Notes under the pieces: model-generated
What the model saw: the letters and a program-made list of their open reading frames with translations, nothing else
Database searches by the model: none
What the model was told of the DNA's origin: nothing
Shown: in pieces, positions 14,597 to 28,076 of the stretch
Layout: each line of letters starts with the position of its first letter
How positions within the stretch are numbered: the first letter of the stretch is position 1
Assembly (NCBI GenBank): GCA_016801845.1
Contig: CM028906.1
Location: 5,286,501 to 5,350,500, forward strand
Source of the DNA: Polydactylus sextarius
Taxonomy: Eukaryota > Chordata > Actinopteri > Polynemidae
Direction: 5' to 3'
Length of the DNA: 64,000 bases
Program-made: the position numbers and the translations under genes

Positions 14597-16971
14597 AAAC
14601 AAATCCTCAAAGGAAAACAACATGTTACATATAAGATAACAGATAGATTTATTACTGTCAAAATAGTAAATGGAGATTATAAGTAAATATAAGGAGATTA
14701 TAAACACATGTAGGTTTGTGCCTCAGTGGAAGATAAGTATAAACTTTGATAAGCATTTGAGTTTAACCAAAATGTGACAACATCAACAAGTTTTGTTAAG
14801 CCATAATAAAGAGCAGATAAATGACTTCCCAGCAAACAATCAGCCAATTCTGCTAACCACAGCATGATAAGTAGAAAACAAAGTCCCTCACATTATGACC
14901 TAACAGAATTGGTGTTTGGTGAAACCAGATCAAAAATAAATGAGTTTAGCTTATTAACTTTGAACCACAATTTGATAAATGCCAAAATAAAATGAAAGTT
15001 GCATTGAAAGATAAAGTTGATCATTCATTTGCTGAGAATTATGCTTCACATGGTGCGGTCAATATCAATGTCAAATTGTCCAATTTATTATTTCTGGAAG
15101 TCTGCCTGCAACATCCTGTCCATCCGCAAACGTAAACACTGGATTCAAACTCGGAACAAGCAGAATTAGAGATTAACCACAAGTTATTTAGCTTAGACGG
15201 GGTCTGGGCCAGCAAGTGATGACAAATCTGTTCAAGCTGAAGATAGCCTGACAGGCTATCCGGATCAGATATACACGCATATTGTTAACATTTTGGCTCC
15301 ACGGCTCCTGGAACCACTGTTGCAGTTACATGTATTATCATGGGAACAGCACTTCCATGTGTCTTAATGATCATATTAATGCACTAAATGAAGAAACAAA
15401 AGACTTTGAATGCATAATGTAAAGACTGGACGGGGTTCATTTGAACTTTGGGAGCAGGCTCATAAAAAGGGCAGTGATACTAAGTCAAATATCGAGTGAA
15501 GTAAAGCACAGACAACATTCCAAGACTGGGAGACTTCCATCTGTTTGTGATCTAGCAAATGCTAAAATGCAGTGTGCTCTGAACAGCCCTACTGGACTTC
15601 TTCCTGTTTTCCTCTGCCTATCAAATAAAAAAAAATCCACAAGCTTTAAAAATTAACAGTTTTTTTTTTTTTTTTTCATTAGAAGTCTATTATTTAGAAT
15701 TTGTTGATGGTTTATGTTTTATAATTCACCATATTCACCATGTAACATTATACCTTCAGTCACAAGAACTGAGCAAACTGTTTTTGCCTAATAGCTTTTT
15801 TTATGGAAAGACCACATTTTGAGTTTTTCATTGAGTTGAGAGCAGATGTTCATGACTGCTGGACCAACGATCAGTAATCTGTATTCTTGCAGTAATTAAC
15901 TTCTTCACTGTTGAGGGAAGTGAAACGCTACTCTGCATCCCAGCAAATATTATTTATATCAGACTGTTTATCTATGAGGATGTAGATATAGTCTGATACA
16001 TGACCTGCATTCCCATTTGTTAAGATGTCATTAATTTCAATCTTTCCAAATGAGTCTTAAGTCATGAAATTTACTGTGTTTCAGTTCAAACTCTACTGTT
16101 TTTTGCTTCAACTAAAAACATTTGAATGAGTAAAATTCACAACATGCATGCTCATGTTGTTTCATAAAAATAAACCAAAATAGTTAAGAAAGTATTAGTT
16201 AGCAAGTGTTTTTACTCTCCACAGATTGGAAGAGCAGGCCTAGAATATAGCGTGCAAGCACATGCAAGGAGGCAGTTTTGCAATCCCAGGAGACAGAGGC
16301 CTAATCTGTCTCCCATATGTGCTATAGCATAGACTGTGGTTTGTGTAATGGCCACCCAGGCCAGTTAACAAGACTTGAACAAAGCCAGTGAGACCACAGA
16401 CTTGATTATCCACAGGAACTTCCATCTCTGTTAATGAAGATAAATGTCGAGCACAGTGTGGAACTGGAGTGGCAGTCGAATGCTGATAGTGTCTTATCTG
16501 TCCTATGATATGTTTCACTTTGCTGACCATGTGTGTAAATGTCTGGCAGGTATCCTGGAGATCAGGACAGTGTCTGAGGGGGGCATACTGGCCATCAAAG
16601 GCATCAAGAGTCAGCGTTATATCTCTATGAACAAGGCTGGAGTGCTGCAAGGCAAGGTAATATTTTACCTCAGTGAGAAAAACATAACACTGTCTTCAGC
16701 TGATCGATCTACTGCAGAATGTGCTATATTCCTCTTTTCTATTTTTCCATTATAGGATACCTACAATGAAAACTGCAACTTCAAAGAGGTTTTCCTAGAA
16801 AACTACTTCAATGCCTATTCCTCTGCAAAGTGGACTAAAAACGGCAGAGAAATGTTTATAGCCCTGTCTCAGAAGGGAAAGCCGATGCGGGGGAAGAAGA
16901 CCAGGAGGGAGCATGTAGCATCTCACTTCATCCCTATGAAATGCAAAGAGGAGGAGAGGACAGTGGCCTGA
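13013..16971 (+). CDS. fgf7: Fibroblast growth factor 7 (keratinocyte growth factor)
   Basis: Three coding exons: 13013-13298, 16550-16656 and 16756-16971, all with GT-AG junctions, giving 202 aa (human about 194). The start MHKW-LTW matches the FGF7 N-terminus. A hydrophobic signal peptide covers about residues 1-33. Next come an NCS glycosylation site and the block YDYMEGGDVRIRQLF with RTQWFL. Exon 2 has the beta-trefoil segment IRTVSEGGILAIKG and SMNKAG. Exon 3 has NCNFKEVFLENYFNAYSSAKW-like residues and a basic heparin-binding tail (KGKPMRGKKTRREH). The FGF7/10/22 group is secreted by mesenchyme and signals to epithelial FGFR2b with heparan sulfate. FGF7 is preferred over FGF10 because of the N-terminus and the absence of FGF10's poly-Ser segment. 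A Cys of mammalian FGF7 (LFCRTQW) is Ser here. The next gene is dtwd1, as in mammals. Confidence 0.95.
13299..16549 (+). other. fgf7: fgf7 intron 1 (about 3.25 kb)
   Basis: Phase 1 intron with donor GTAAGG and acceptor TGGCAG. It contains a (TC)n-(TG)n microsatellite near 14564-14597 and poly-T runs, and no coding segment I can support. Confidence 0.8.
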
Positions 16972-17512
16972 AATAAACAGAGGGCTGAGGCGTGTTTTTT
17001 TTTTTTTCTTCTTTTTTGTGTATGATTTCAATCACATATTATATGTTACCAGACACATGTAAACTCCACTGCATCACACTCCACTCGTAAATTAGCTATG
17101 TTATGCTCCATAATATGTCATTATGTTCATATGGGAAGACAGACATCAGATATCACACTGGCATGTTAATATGTTTGAGTCATCTTCAAATAAGTTTTTT
17201 TTTTTTTTTCATAAATTGCTTCAACCGGTACAGAAACTAAATCTACTCAGTGTTATCATTATATTATATTTCCTTATAAACAGTAAAATGTTTTCTTATA
17301 AAACAGTTAAATGTATTATGCACAGTCAGGACTGTATTCTTTTTTAAAGATGATCTACTCTCCAGCCAGATGAGGAGACCTGCATGATTGACATAAAGGT
17401 CCAGAAGGGAGATTTGGCTTTTGACTAAGATGTGTTGAAGCAAGCTGGACTTGTTTTTTGTTTTTTCTTGTGATGGTACAAGTGTTCATACCACAACAAA
17501 ACAAAGAGGCAC

Positions 17513-17518
17513 AATAAA
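17513..17518 (+). terminator. fgf7: Candidate fgf7 polyadenylation signal
   Basis: AATAAA about 540 bases after the stop codon. Another AATAAA (16972-16977) directly follows the stop and is probably too close to be used alone. Further AATAAA-like sites occur near 17740. The choice is inference. Confidence 0.35.
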
Positions 17519-20500
17519 ATAAATACAATTATGACAGCATGTGCAGTGAAACTGAAGTGAGCGACTTGTTTGTGGATGAACTGTGTTGATCTTGTCTTGT
17601 GTGAAAACTAGATTCTGATCAAATGTATCTTAGCTGCTCACTGACTCCCTCTTCAATATCAACGTGTGATTTTGAAATGCTAAAATATTCTGCTGCTGCT
17701 AAAATGATATCCTGATTAAAATACAAAGTGAACAACATAATAAAAGTGTATGAGATTAAACCTCTTTCCATCAAAGTTAACAATCCTGTACATTATTCAT
17801 TTTTTAAGTCTCATCATACCCAAGATGAATAGCAAATGTCAACTGCCTCTGCATGATAGAACTGCAAAATCCCACACCTGGCTCCAACATCACATTCATA
17901 ATATGATATGTATAATATCCACTGATGGTACATTCAGAAGGAAAATCTGCAATATGAACTTCACCTTTATCCTGCCACGTATGAAGCTGAGGAGAAATCT
18001 CTAGAGTGAGATGAATAGAGAATTTTGTTCTGCTGAGACACTGGGACAAAAAAAATCAACAAATCCTCATCAAGTCTTCAGTAAATCAAACTGGACAATA
18101 AACATTTTTTGCTAAATTCCCCTAAGGCAAGAAAGTACAAGAAGTCTCTTTTTTGCAGTGATTTTGGCCAAAATGGAAAATAAGTGTTCATGGATCGGCT
18201 CTAATCTAATTTACCCTCTGAATATCATTTGATTAAAAATGATGGTCTCTCAGCTGCTAATGCTATAATTGACTTAAGTTTGTAGTGGAAAAGTAAGTAT
18301 TTCAAGTTCTAATATTATCCCAGTTCTCTGGAGATACTAAACGGTCCATTTCTCAGCTTAGCTGATAAAATGAGAAGATAATGAAATGAAAAGTTTAAAC
18401 AGACATTGTAAAGAAACATTTGGGAAAACTAAAGTGTCCTTGATATATGAGGGAATGGTAACTCTGATAAGGGAGAGTGAGATGTGATAATAAATCTCGA
18501 GGATAAATCTATTAATTTGTGATGAATCATAAAAGTACATCAGTATGGTCAAATATCACATTAATTCCCTCAGTGTATTGTGTAAGTGGAGTTTTGTCAG
18601 GTTACCAAAAATATCACAGACATATTGGCAGGGTGCCTACACCATATGTTTATGTGTACACACATATAAAAGCTGTGCGTGCAGGGGCACAAGCACGCAC
18701 CAACACAGAGCGTGAGCTTTACCTTTCGCCTGGGTTCACATCTGGCTCGGAGAAACCCCTGTCAGATAAAGACAGTCAAAATGAGAGAGCAAACCCCTGA
18801 AATACGTTTGACCCAAACAACATCTGAGCAAGGTGAAGGCTTCTGCCAAGTCACGCAAAGTTAGTCTTAGCAGATAATTTGTAACATGCTCAAAATGTAA
18901 ACACATTTCAGACTCAAGGCTGTGTATTCCCAGCAGGAAGAGGGGAGGCTGAAGCCAGCGAGCATGAGAGAGAGCTGTCATAGACATGAAGCTGCGGAGA
19001 AGCTGCAAACACATGCTTGCCAGGCACATAAATTGCACTTACAAGGTGATCTAAGACCCACTGATTTTCCTTTTTTTAATAAAGTGCTCCTGAAATCACA
19101 AATCATTTTAATACTGTTATCAAGCAGCAACATTATGAACCAACAATGACCTTTAAAATCGAGTATATTCTCTTACAATGCTGCTTCTGATTGTGTTTGA
19201 ATTATTTAAATAGAAAGTTTGTACAGTTGTTATCTAGCATTATCAATAATTACATATTGGTAAATGCGTACCACGTAGTCATAACTTAAGAGTCAAATCT
19301 ATTGATTTATAATAGTGAAAAGCTAATTTCTATACAAGCCAGTACATGTTAACAGTTATTGTGGTGCAACAACATAATATTTAACGAAGTGAATCAATTT
19401 CAAGTAGTAGCACTGTTTACAACTCTATGTTTAAAAGTAGCCAGAGAGTTGCTGTGCAGTTTCATGGATCTCCTGGGGTGAATAATTATTCTGTGACAAC
19501 AATTTATTATTTATTTCATTATTTCAGAGCAGCAGTATTTCATTGTCATATTTGCATTTATGTTGGAGCACAAATACAGAAAAACACATGTCCCATATTA
19601 CCAACAGCATGCAAACACACAAAAGCAACATCTGCAGGAAGGTTGAAGAGGAAGTCTAACATCGGCTGCACCGCTGGAGTAGATGGAGTGAGACAAATAG
19701 GGAGGGGGAGGATGACAATGTAAAGTGAGGATGAACAGGGAGAGTGGCTGGGGAGTCCCGCGCAATGCCAAGAGGTAGTCTTGGGGCAACGGGAGAAAGA
19801 CTGAGGCCCCTGAAGTTCAGCACACAGCTGAACCTGATACATTTCAGGGCTGTAAACCTTCATTTCCCCAGAGGAAATCTGTGGTTATGCAACCTGGGGA
19901 ATTCTGCGTCTGCGGCCCTTTGGCACGGAACCCCCCAGAATACTGATCATTGTGAAAGAGGATCGGGACCTCCAGCAACTCTGCATAGATGGTGGATAAA
20001 AAACACGCACACAGACAAATTCTAAGTTATGATCAAAAAAAGATGTTTACAATTCTGTTCAAAATTTATGAAGAAAAGAAAAGAAGTAAAAAAAAATAAA
20101 ACAGATAGAACTAAGGACATTTAATGGTACAGCACATATGGAAACTAATAAAGATCAACCAGAAAATAATCAAAACTGTCAATTGTCTAAATACGACACA
20201 ATAGAAGTATTTCACCCCATTTCAAATATTAGAACACCGGCTCCCTAAATGGGTTCAAGTTTTTTGTTTTTTTTTTTTAAACCTGCAGCAGATTGTTAGT
20301 CTGTAGTGTCTCCATGTGTTGAAATAATCTGTAACACCTCTGAACGAAATGAAAATTAGAAATTGGCTGGTTCTCTAGTCCATGTGATATCTATGAAAGT
20401 TCATAAGTTGTATACTCAACATATGGTTATGTCAGCTGTTATCATAACAAAGGGGAAAATGTAACCCAATTACTCAATAATTCAAGGGAACAATTATTAA

Positions 20501-23500
20501 TAATTATGGCTTTGATCTCCCACTTTTTTTTTCTTTTTAGAAATAAACTCATCCTCTCTCAGTTCTTGTATAGTATATTTCAATCACTGACAAAACAAAG
20601 TGATAGCAAATCACACAATTATGGATCATTCTTTCATTTTGCTCAGTCTAAACTACCACTGGAGCAGCCTGAAAGAGCAGATGTGCTGTGAACAGCTGTA
20701 CAAGAAGGATAAAGAGACTGGTGTTGAGGCTTGTGCTGCTGTGATTCTTCTCAGGGATCATGTATTTCTGATTCTTTGCCTCACAATATGGACAAAGCAA
20801 CAGCCAGTGGGGAAACTGTTCATAAAATGGCATATGGCCAATTGATGGTCACCATCTTCTGATTAAATTAAACAGTGAGTTATTTTTAGTCATGAGAGTG
20901 AGTTTAATTTTATATTTACTGCACAATGCAACAACTTTTAAATACCAAGTTGGAGTTGAAATACCCCCTAATAAAACAGAGACAGAGCAATGGCTGACCA
21001 ATGGTTAAACTCTACCAATGGTCCAACTCTAGTCAGTGACGGATATTAGCATTTATAAGATTAGGCCCAATGTTCCTATCCAGATATCTTTTTTTTTTTT
21101 TTGTAAAAATACATAAAAAAAAATATTTCTGAAGTACAAAAAGAGGCATCCCTCTATGTGGTACATTGAGCCTCAGGGAAAGTAGTATATCAATGGTGTT
21201 GCTGTAACACAATTAGCAACAATCCCAGCCAGCAAGGTGCAAATAAAACCAGAGCTATTTGTGTGTAACCTCTTATTAGAATCCATTACAAGTCTATTAC
21301 AAGACATCTTCCTACATTTACTGCTGCGTATACACATCCAAGTGTCTTTTAATGGCGAACCACTGATATTATTAGCAATTACTGCTAGTAAATACTGACA
21401 AAAATGTGATATAAATGACAATAAATTCATGCACTGTGTAAAAAAAAGATTTGAGCCACAGTATTTGAGCCAAGTGTGCCCAGCAATAATCCTAATTTAG
21501 TAAATATGCCACCAGTATCCATGGTACTTCACATTTCTATCTCTTTATTTCACAGGGAAACAGTGATATTTTGCCTACGTTCATCTGTATTTGTACATTG
21601 CTGTGTTGTGTGACTTCAAGTTCAAAGACTTCCATGATTATTTCAAGGGTCCTGGGAGTGAACATAATTCCTGGCAAGCGCACTGTTTTGAAAATTTGAA
21701 CTCTCAACAACTCCCATATTAAATGAGGAATGCTAGTGTTGGTTAGTAAAATGCTTGAACCCTGTGGATTTATTAAAGTTACTAGGTTGGAGCTACATTT
21801 GAACAAACAAATAGCCCCACTGAAAACAGCTAGTGACAAGAGAGTCATTGTTGTTGGAAAGATACGATGGTATTTAGTATTCATTTTGTTTTGTGTTTTT
21901 GTTGTTTTGTTCAATCCCTATTGTGTTGGATGAAGGAGAGAGACTTGAAATGCTTTTGATAGGCTGCGATACCACTTGAGACGGTGAAAAATAAAATGTT
22001 TTGTGTCATTTGCAACGAGTGCACTTTTAAAGAATTAAACAAGGCAAAGTTTATTTCTCTTGCGGCATTTTAAGATGTATCCAATTGAATAAAAAATGAA
22101 GGATGGTTTGGAACACTTCAAAACCATTGTATCATTCATGAGGAAAACTTTTGACCTAGGCAAGTTCCTTAGAAGGTTTCTGTTATTATTTTTATCATCA
22201 TTATTATCTTGGCTTAAAACTCTGTATGGGTTTTACTTTATCTTTGCACAGTTATAAAAACTATTGTAGATTAATACACATGTGCAGAGGGAATACACAC
22301 ATATGCAAAGAAAAAAAAAACACACACTTTTGAGTTTATTTTTGACCATGAGCAGGTCTCTTCTCTTCAGCTCTTATAGTGAGCCAACTCAATCTCTTCT
22401 GGATCTACTTGAAAGTCACACTTTACAACTGTTCAAATACAAGGTCAAATATGGAAAACCTGTCTGCAAGTCTGACAATCGATTGCAGGTATATATCGTC
22501 AGTGTGTGGTTACCTAAGATCCAGGAGGGTCACCAGGTCAGTAAAGGTATCTTTTGAAGCTGTCAACCCATCATTCTTTTAATCGAGGGAATGTTTAATA
22601 AAAAAATATATTGCCTGCTTGGGCCAAGCAGTCTGGATACACCTGGAATACATTAGATAAATCTATTTTAATTCATCTGACTGTATTTAGAAGTGGCAAC
22701 AACAGAGACTATAGAGGAAATACTGTGACGCTAAAAGTCCTCTTTAACTTTATCTGGACTGGTGTCAACAGTGACAAAAAGTCATGAGAAAAACTGTTTT
22801 TTTTTTTTTTTCGTTCCTCTGTGTAGACTAAATATGAAACAACAGAAAAGTGAATGCATTTTTGCGATAAGACATGCCATGAGCACTCAATTCATTCATA
22901 TTTGATGCAGTCATATGGATCAGTTTCATTTCAAACGCAACACAGAAGACAGTGAAATGACCCTAATCAGGGAATGTGTGTGGAAGCTAAAGCAGCAAAA
23001 AAAAAAAAAAAAAAACTATGAAACAACAAATGATGTATGTTCCAAGAGAAGACACAAAGACAGAAACAGCCTGGAGGGATGATAGTTGAGCCTGGTGTGA
23101 ATAATACGACGTGTATTGATAAACTGTGTTTCTGTGCCATGACTTTTAAAGCAACCTGGCACGTAGCACATCATTGGCTGAGCATTGATTGTCTGGAACC
23201 TAATATCACAGAAACTGAAAGGTCTCATTCAATGCACATGTGTTTGCCAGGCAGGTTTGCACGCAATTGTCTGTTTCATAGAAAGTGCGTTTAGGTATAA
23301 ATTTGACATAAAACATCTGTTTTCCATCACACCATTGCACATCTGGTTTTGGGCTAGACAAATTCATTAATATTTTACATTACGTTGTCTTTGATCAGCC
23401 ATACTAAGGAAATATCTGTGAACCAAAATTTTTTTATTATGTCATAACTTTCAAGGGCAATAGCAAGGGCAAGGTAATGACTGTTTATCGAACCTCCAAG

Positions 23501-23835
23501 AAATGTCCACTGTAGAGGCGCAAAAACAAATCATGATCATTTTGATGAATTACTGATAAAATAAATGAATGAATTACGTCAACAGAACAAGTGATTAAAC
23601 TACAGCAACAGGTTTAACACAGCTATTATGTAGGTAGATAGTAAAATAATTTATTATGAGGTTTTTCTCTAGCTCTTCTTTGAAAACATAGTTATAAGAG
23701 AACGGGACAAATTAAAGTGACATAAAAATGACACTTCTTATATGTATAAATAAACAAGGAGAAAATTAGACTTTTAGGGACAGATTCATAATCATTCACA
23801 GTTTGTTTGGCAGTTTATTTTCAGGCAGAATGGCA

Positions 23836-23836
<1 letters not shown>

Positions 23837-23906
<70 letters not shown>
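23837..23906. repeat. (TA)n-(TG)n microsatellite
   Basis: About 17 TA units run directly into about 18 TG units. Confidence 0.97.
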
Positions 23907-23910
<4 letters not shown>

Positions 23911-24429
23911 GAAATAATCCCCATCTACCATTATCAATATGTATCTATCAACCATTTTCAATAATAAAATAAGAAAACACACTAAGTAACACATTGACTA
24001 AATTTTGAAATGGTGCAATGTGTATTATTTATTTGTCTATAATGTGATGAGTGACTTATTTTATCTCTTTCTTCACATTATTTGTTCATTAATTAACTAC
24101 TCAATCATAGATAAACTGTAAGGTTGCAAATTAATTATTATATTCAGCATAAATGTGATTATTTTCCTTCCTAATAAATTGATTGTTTTGTTGATGTCTC
24201 TAAAATTGAAAGTCACATCATCATTAACTTAAATCAATTACTAAACAAGTAAGTAAGTAAAAATCTGCTACAAATAATTTTACTTTTTGTAGTAAATCAT
24301 TTATCATTAAATATTTTTATTCGTTGGGAGAAAAGGCTAAAGCAACATAAGATAATTAGACTAATACATTTTCTAAAATAATTATACATTTTTATGTTTC
24401 CTTTTACCTTACAGTGAACCTTAACCTCT

Positions 24430-24790
24430 ACTCCCAGTGTTGTTTACATTTCCCTGCTCAGAACAACCACTTCCGGGCGTAGAAGAAGAAGCTCGTGCTG
24501 CTGCTCGTCACAGTCTCGTTCTTTACTGGAGATTAGCTGGCGGACAGCACGCTGTTAGCAGCTCAGCTAACTGCACAAACGCCTGTTTTCAGTCGGTCTG
24601 TATCATCTATCAGACTTAAGCCGTAAAGTCTGTAGTGTCTGCCAGCAGCAGCCGAAACGACACATGCCGAGCATGTGTCCGGCATGCTAACAGAAGCTAG
24701 TTTCATTAGCGTAAATCAAGTGTTGTTGAGTGAGAGCTGTAGCGTTAGCCGCTGTTAGCTTAACAGAGGAAAGAGAGAGATGAGTAAATG
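24430..24790 (+). promoter_or_regulatory. dtwd1: Probable dtwd1 promoter and first untranslated exon
   Basis: This is the most CpG-rich stretch in a long AT-rich region and it precedes dtwd1. It contains ACTTCCGGGCG, an ETS/GABP-type motif common in housekeeping promoters, and no TATA box. The first coding exon is 1.1-1.4 kb downstream, so a spliced 5' leader is expected, but its donor could not be fixed. Confidence 0.45.
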
Positions 24791-25316
24791 ACTGATGGAC
24801 TCTTGAACGGTTAAGTGATGATAAGGGAACGTGTGTTGTCGTCTATGTTTAGCTGGATATCTGTGTCCAAAACGCAGTAATAACATATCACAGTTTTAGG
24901 ACAAGTCCCCAGCACAGATACATGTTACTACTGAGTGTTATACTTTGATATAAACTGAGTTGGCAGTTTTTGAGGTTCACCAATCTAAAACTAATACAAC
25001 AGCACGGTACTAAGACCCACCTCCGTGATGGACATGGAGTGTTTTTATTAAAGTGGTCTAAAGATGTATTGATTCAACCATTTGATCAGAGGATGCTGTT
25101 TGTTACAAATGGACTGGACAAATGATAGAAACCTCTAATGCAACACAATTCAACATGAACTGCAGCCTCTAAAATGAGGAAAGTTTTCTCAATAGCACTT
25201 ATTACTTAAGACATATTAATGATAGTAATCTTTGTGAAGGCAGGATTTGTTTTGATTTGTTTTTTCTACTAAATTGACAACCAAGCTTATATCAGTGTGT
25301 AACTGTTGTGCTGCTT

Positions 25317-25366
25317 CAACACTACAGCAATATCCGGATTGACATCTGGATATTGCTGTAGTGTTG
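25317..25366. repeat. 19-bp perfect inverted repeat followed by a poly-A tract
   Basis: The arms CAACACTACAGCAATATCC and GGATATTGCTGTAGTGTTG are exact reverse complements around a 12-base spacer. A run of about 17 A follows from 25368. It lies upstream of the dtwd1 start, probably in its first intron. It could be a hairpin RNA precursor, a snap-back mutation or a tiny fold-back element. Confidence 0.9.
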
Positions 25367-25912
25367 TAAAAAAAAAAAAAAAAATCTGAAAATATTATGA
25401 AATGTTGCCACAACTATCCAGAACCAAAAGTGACACTTTCATATGACTTAATTTATCTGACCAGTCCTGTCTGCAGTGATTAGATATAAATTAAATTAAT
25501 TAAATGAAAAGCACCAAGTCCTTATGCTTAAGAAACTGAATATAAATAAAATACCAAGAAATAATGAGCGTGCATGTTGATCAAATTTGCAGTCATGATT
25601 TAAAATTCAGTACCCAGATAGATGTACATAACTATACATATGTACACAGTCACACACACATGCAGTTTAAAGGTGTTTTTGCAAAAACATTTTAAAGAAG
25701 AGAACGAATTTTAAAAGTCTGAGCTCATCAGGCAGCTAACTTGGCTGCTCACCAGTGGCTTTCTGACGTTGTTGTGTGTATCACTTGTGAAGTTATGTAA
25801 ATGATGGATTATTTATGTCTGCGTATTTTCATTTGTTTTGTCATTCTTGTTCACTTATCAGTGAAGGGCCCAGAGACTTCAGCACCTGTTTGTCAACATT
25901 TAAAGAGCAAGC

Positions 25913-27933
25913 ATGAGCAGCCTGGACCCAGACCAGCGGCTCCATCCTGGTTGCCGTGACAAAACAACAGTCTCTAGTGATTCATCAGACTCTCATAAGC
26001 TTGCCAAGCAGCCTCTCCACGGTCTAAAATTGGCATCACATGCTGTCCTGGAGAAAGCACAGCAGAAGGGCAGGTTGAAGTGCTCTAAATGTGGAGGATC
26101 AAGGATGTTTTTCTGCTACACATGCTGCTCATTAGTGGGTGTCAGCCTGCAAGAAATCCCCTTAATCAAGGTCAGTGAGAGGTTAGGACTCACTTGATTG
26201 TTCTTTTTTTTTTTTTTTTTTACAGAGACTTTCAGCTATGGAGTTATTGTAATAGTACCATGTTAATGTGGTGGAAAATACTAAGTCATGTCAAATTTTG
26301 CGTATGGTGTGGTTGATTTGTAATTGTCTTCTCGATGCCTTGTCGTGCTCAGCTTCCCGTGAAGATCGACATCATCAAGCATCCAAACGAAACAGATGGT
26401 CAAAAGCACAGCTATCCATGCTAAAATCCTCGCACCTGGTGACGTCACCATATACACTTACCCCTGTGTACCTGAGTATGAAAAGGACAAGGTCAGTTGC
26501 TTTCCATCATGAAATAGACTTTATTTAACTCAGACAAAAAGTTAATTTTGACAGTTAAATTAAGATAAAATCCCATATTAAAGACATCTGCTCCATCGTT
26601 TAACCCCCCAAATATTCAACTTGCTATCATATTACATAGAAAAAGAAAAGCAGTTATTCTTGGTAATTACGCTGAACCTGTATTTTGGGATTTTTTTTTT
26701 TTTTTTTTTGAAAAGTAGTTTCAATATTTTTTGGTTAAGTAATAAAATAGTAATAAAGTTAAGTGATAAAAATACATTTCTGAATATTTTCTTTCAATGA
26801 AAAAAAACAAACACACTGATTCAGTTCTAGCTCCTCCTGTTGTCTTTGTTGTATATTTCCACTGCTCTCTTCTCTTCTTTTACCTATCAGGCTGTTTATT
26901 TTCTTTCTTCATTTGCATTTTATTTCTGTTGTAAGCAGATGCTTTTACATCATGTTTTCACGCAGTTACTATTCACGCTCATTGAGGCAAATGTGTGGAT
27001 TAAGTCGTTTGCTGTGTGTTCATAATAAACAATAATAATTTTTAGCTGGAGATATATTACACATAATCAAATAGAGAATAATAGTGGATTTAGTGCAGCA
27101 GCTATTTAGTATGTTTATTTTCTTTGAAAATTTCAGACTTTTTGCCCCCTCTTGTGTTTTCAGTTTGTCAGATTAGACATTCCTCTGTCAGTGCTTCCCT
27201 CACGTAGCCAGGTATAAAAGGCCACTGTAGAATACTGTTTGTATGATGTCAAGCTCTCGATCTGTGTTGTCTCTCTGTACTCTGTCCAGGTGGTGTTGGT
27301 GTTTCCTGGTCCAGGGGCCGTCTCAGTCCAAGACATGATGCAGTGTTTGCATGACAGGACTGACAGCAGGTCGAATGACTCTGATGAACCCTGCACAAAG
27401 AGGCTGAAAATTGAGGAAGTTCAAGGCGCAGTGCAAGCTGCTGAGTCCTCGGAGGAAGCAAAGGTCTCTGAGTCAAGGTTGTTTCCCCTGCAGAGGGTGG
27501 TCTTCATTGACAGCACATGGAACCAGACCAACAAAATCAGCACAGATGAGAGGCTGCAAGGTAATCATGAGATTGAGAATCATGAAAAAGCTTTGACAGC
27601 TTGTGATTAGTAGAGGCAAATTTACTTCACCCACTCTGATGTTTAATATGATCTCATTTTACATTCTTTGGTGTTTTTCTGACTGACACGTGTTCTCCTC
27701 CAGATTTGCTCCAGGTAGAGCTGAAGATGAGGAAAACATGTTTCTGGCGTCATCAGAAGGGAAAACCAGACACCTACCTAGCTACTATTGAAGCTATTTA
27801 TTATTTCCTTAAGGACTTCCACGAGCACTGCCTTGCTCAGGAGTATAACGGAGAATATGACAACCTGCTCTTCTTCTACTCCTACTTGCACTCAGTCGTC
27901 AATAAAGCAAAGATTTCTGCAGGAAAATGCTGA
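25913..27933 (+). CDS. dtwd1: DTW domain-containing protein 1, tRNA acp3U transferase; frame broken in exon 2
   Basis: Four coding exons: 25913-26170, 26353-26491, 27290-27560 and 27704-27933, joined by GT-AG introns with matching phases. Exon 1 has the CxxC pairs (KCSKCGG, CYTC) that begin the domain. Exon 2 has KIDIIKHPNETDG. Exon 3 has VFPGPGAVS and the catalytic block FIDSTWNQTNKI. Exon 4 has RKTCFWRHQKGKPDTYLATIEAIYYFL. Human DTWD1 installs acp3U at position 20 of several tRNAs using SAM (known for the family). The exons sum to 898 nt, one base too many. After codon GGT ending at 26400 there is an extra C at about 26401. Without it the downstream frame continues as the family expects, to about 298 aa; with it a stop follows within ten codons. 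Everything else looks functional, so a sequencing error or recent allele is likelier than an old pseudogene. Confidence 0.9.
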
Positions 27934-28070
27934 AGAAAACTGAGTTCAGTTATAAAAGACTTTGGTGAACTGCAGCTGAAGATGAGATTCAAATGGAAAC
28001 TTGAGTCTTTCTGGATTATGACTATTTGATTTTGTGGGATACTATGACAAGTATTTGTATAAGAAAATGC

Positions 28071-28076
28071 AATAAA
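28071..28076 (+). terminator. dtwd1: dtwd1 polyadenylation signal
   Basis: AATAAA 138 bases after the dtwd1 stop, followed by a T-rich and GT-containing stretch. Confidence 0.7.

Larger units (their letters stand above)
16978..24430. other. fgf7 3' UTR and fgf7-dtwd1 intergenic DNA
   Basis: No coding exon recognised on either strand over about 7.4 kb. In mammals FAM227B lies between FGF7 and DTWD1 (synteny knowledge); I saw no sign of it. A less AT-rich stretch at 19740-20000 has open frames on both strands, but no family resemblance or splice context was found. Several A or T tracts and the TA/TG microsatellite near 23.85 kb are the only clear structures. Confidence 0.45.

Noticed and set aside
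13013..16971. fgf10 instead of fgf7, suggested by the nearby nnt
   Set aside because: The N-terminus (MHKW-LTW), the TPEQ and YDYMEGGD blocks, the lack of a Ser-rich stretch and the dtwd1 neighbour all point to fgf7.
16972..16977. AATAAA right after the fgf7 stop as the main poly-A site
   Set aside because: It abuts the stop codon, which would leave nearly no 3' UTR; later signals near 17513 and 17740 are more plausible.
19744..20025. Open frame of 93 codons in the fgf7-dtwd1 gap
   Set aside because: There is an overlapping open frame on the other strand, no domain, no splice context and no family resemblance.
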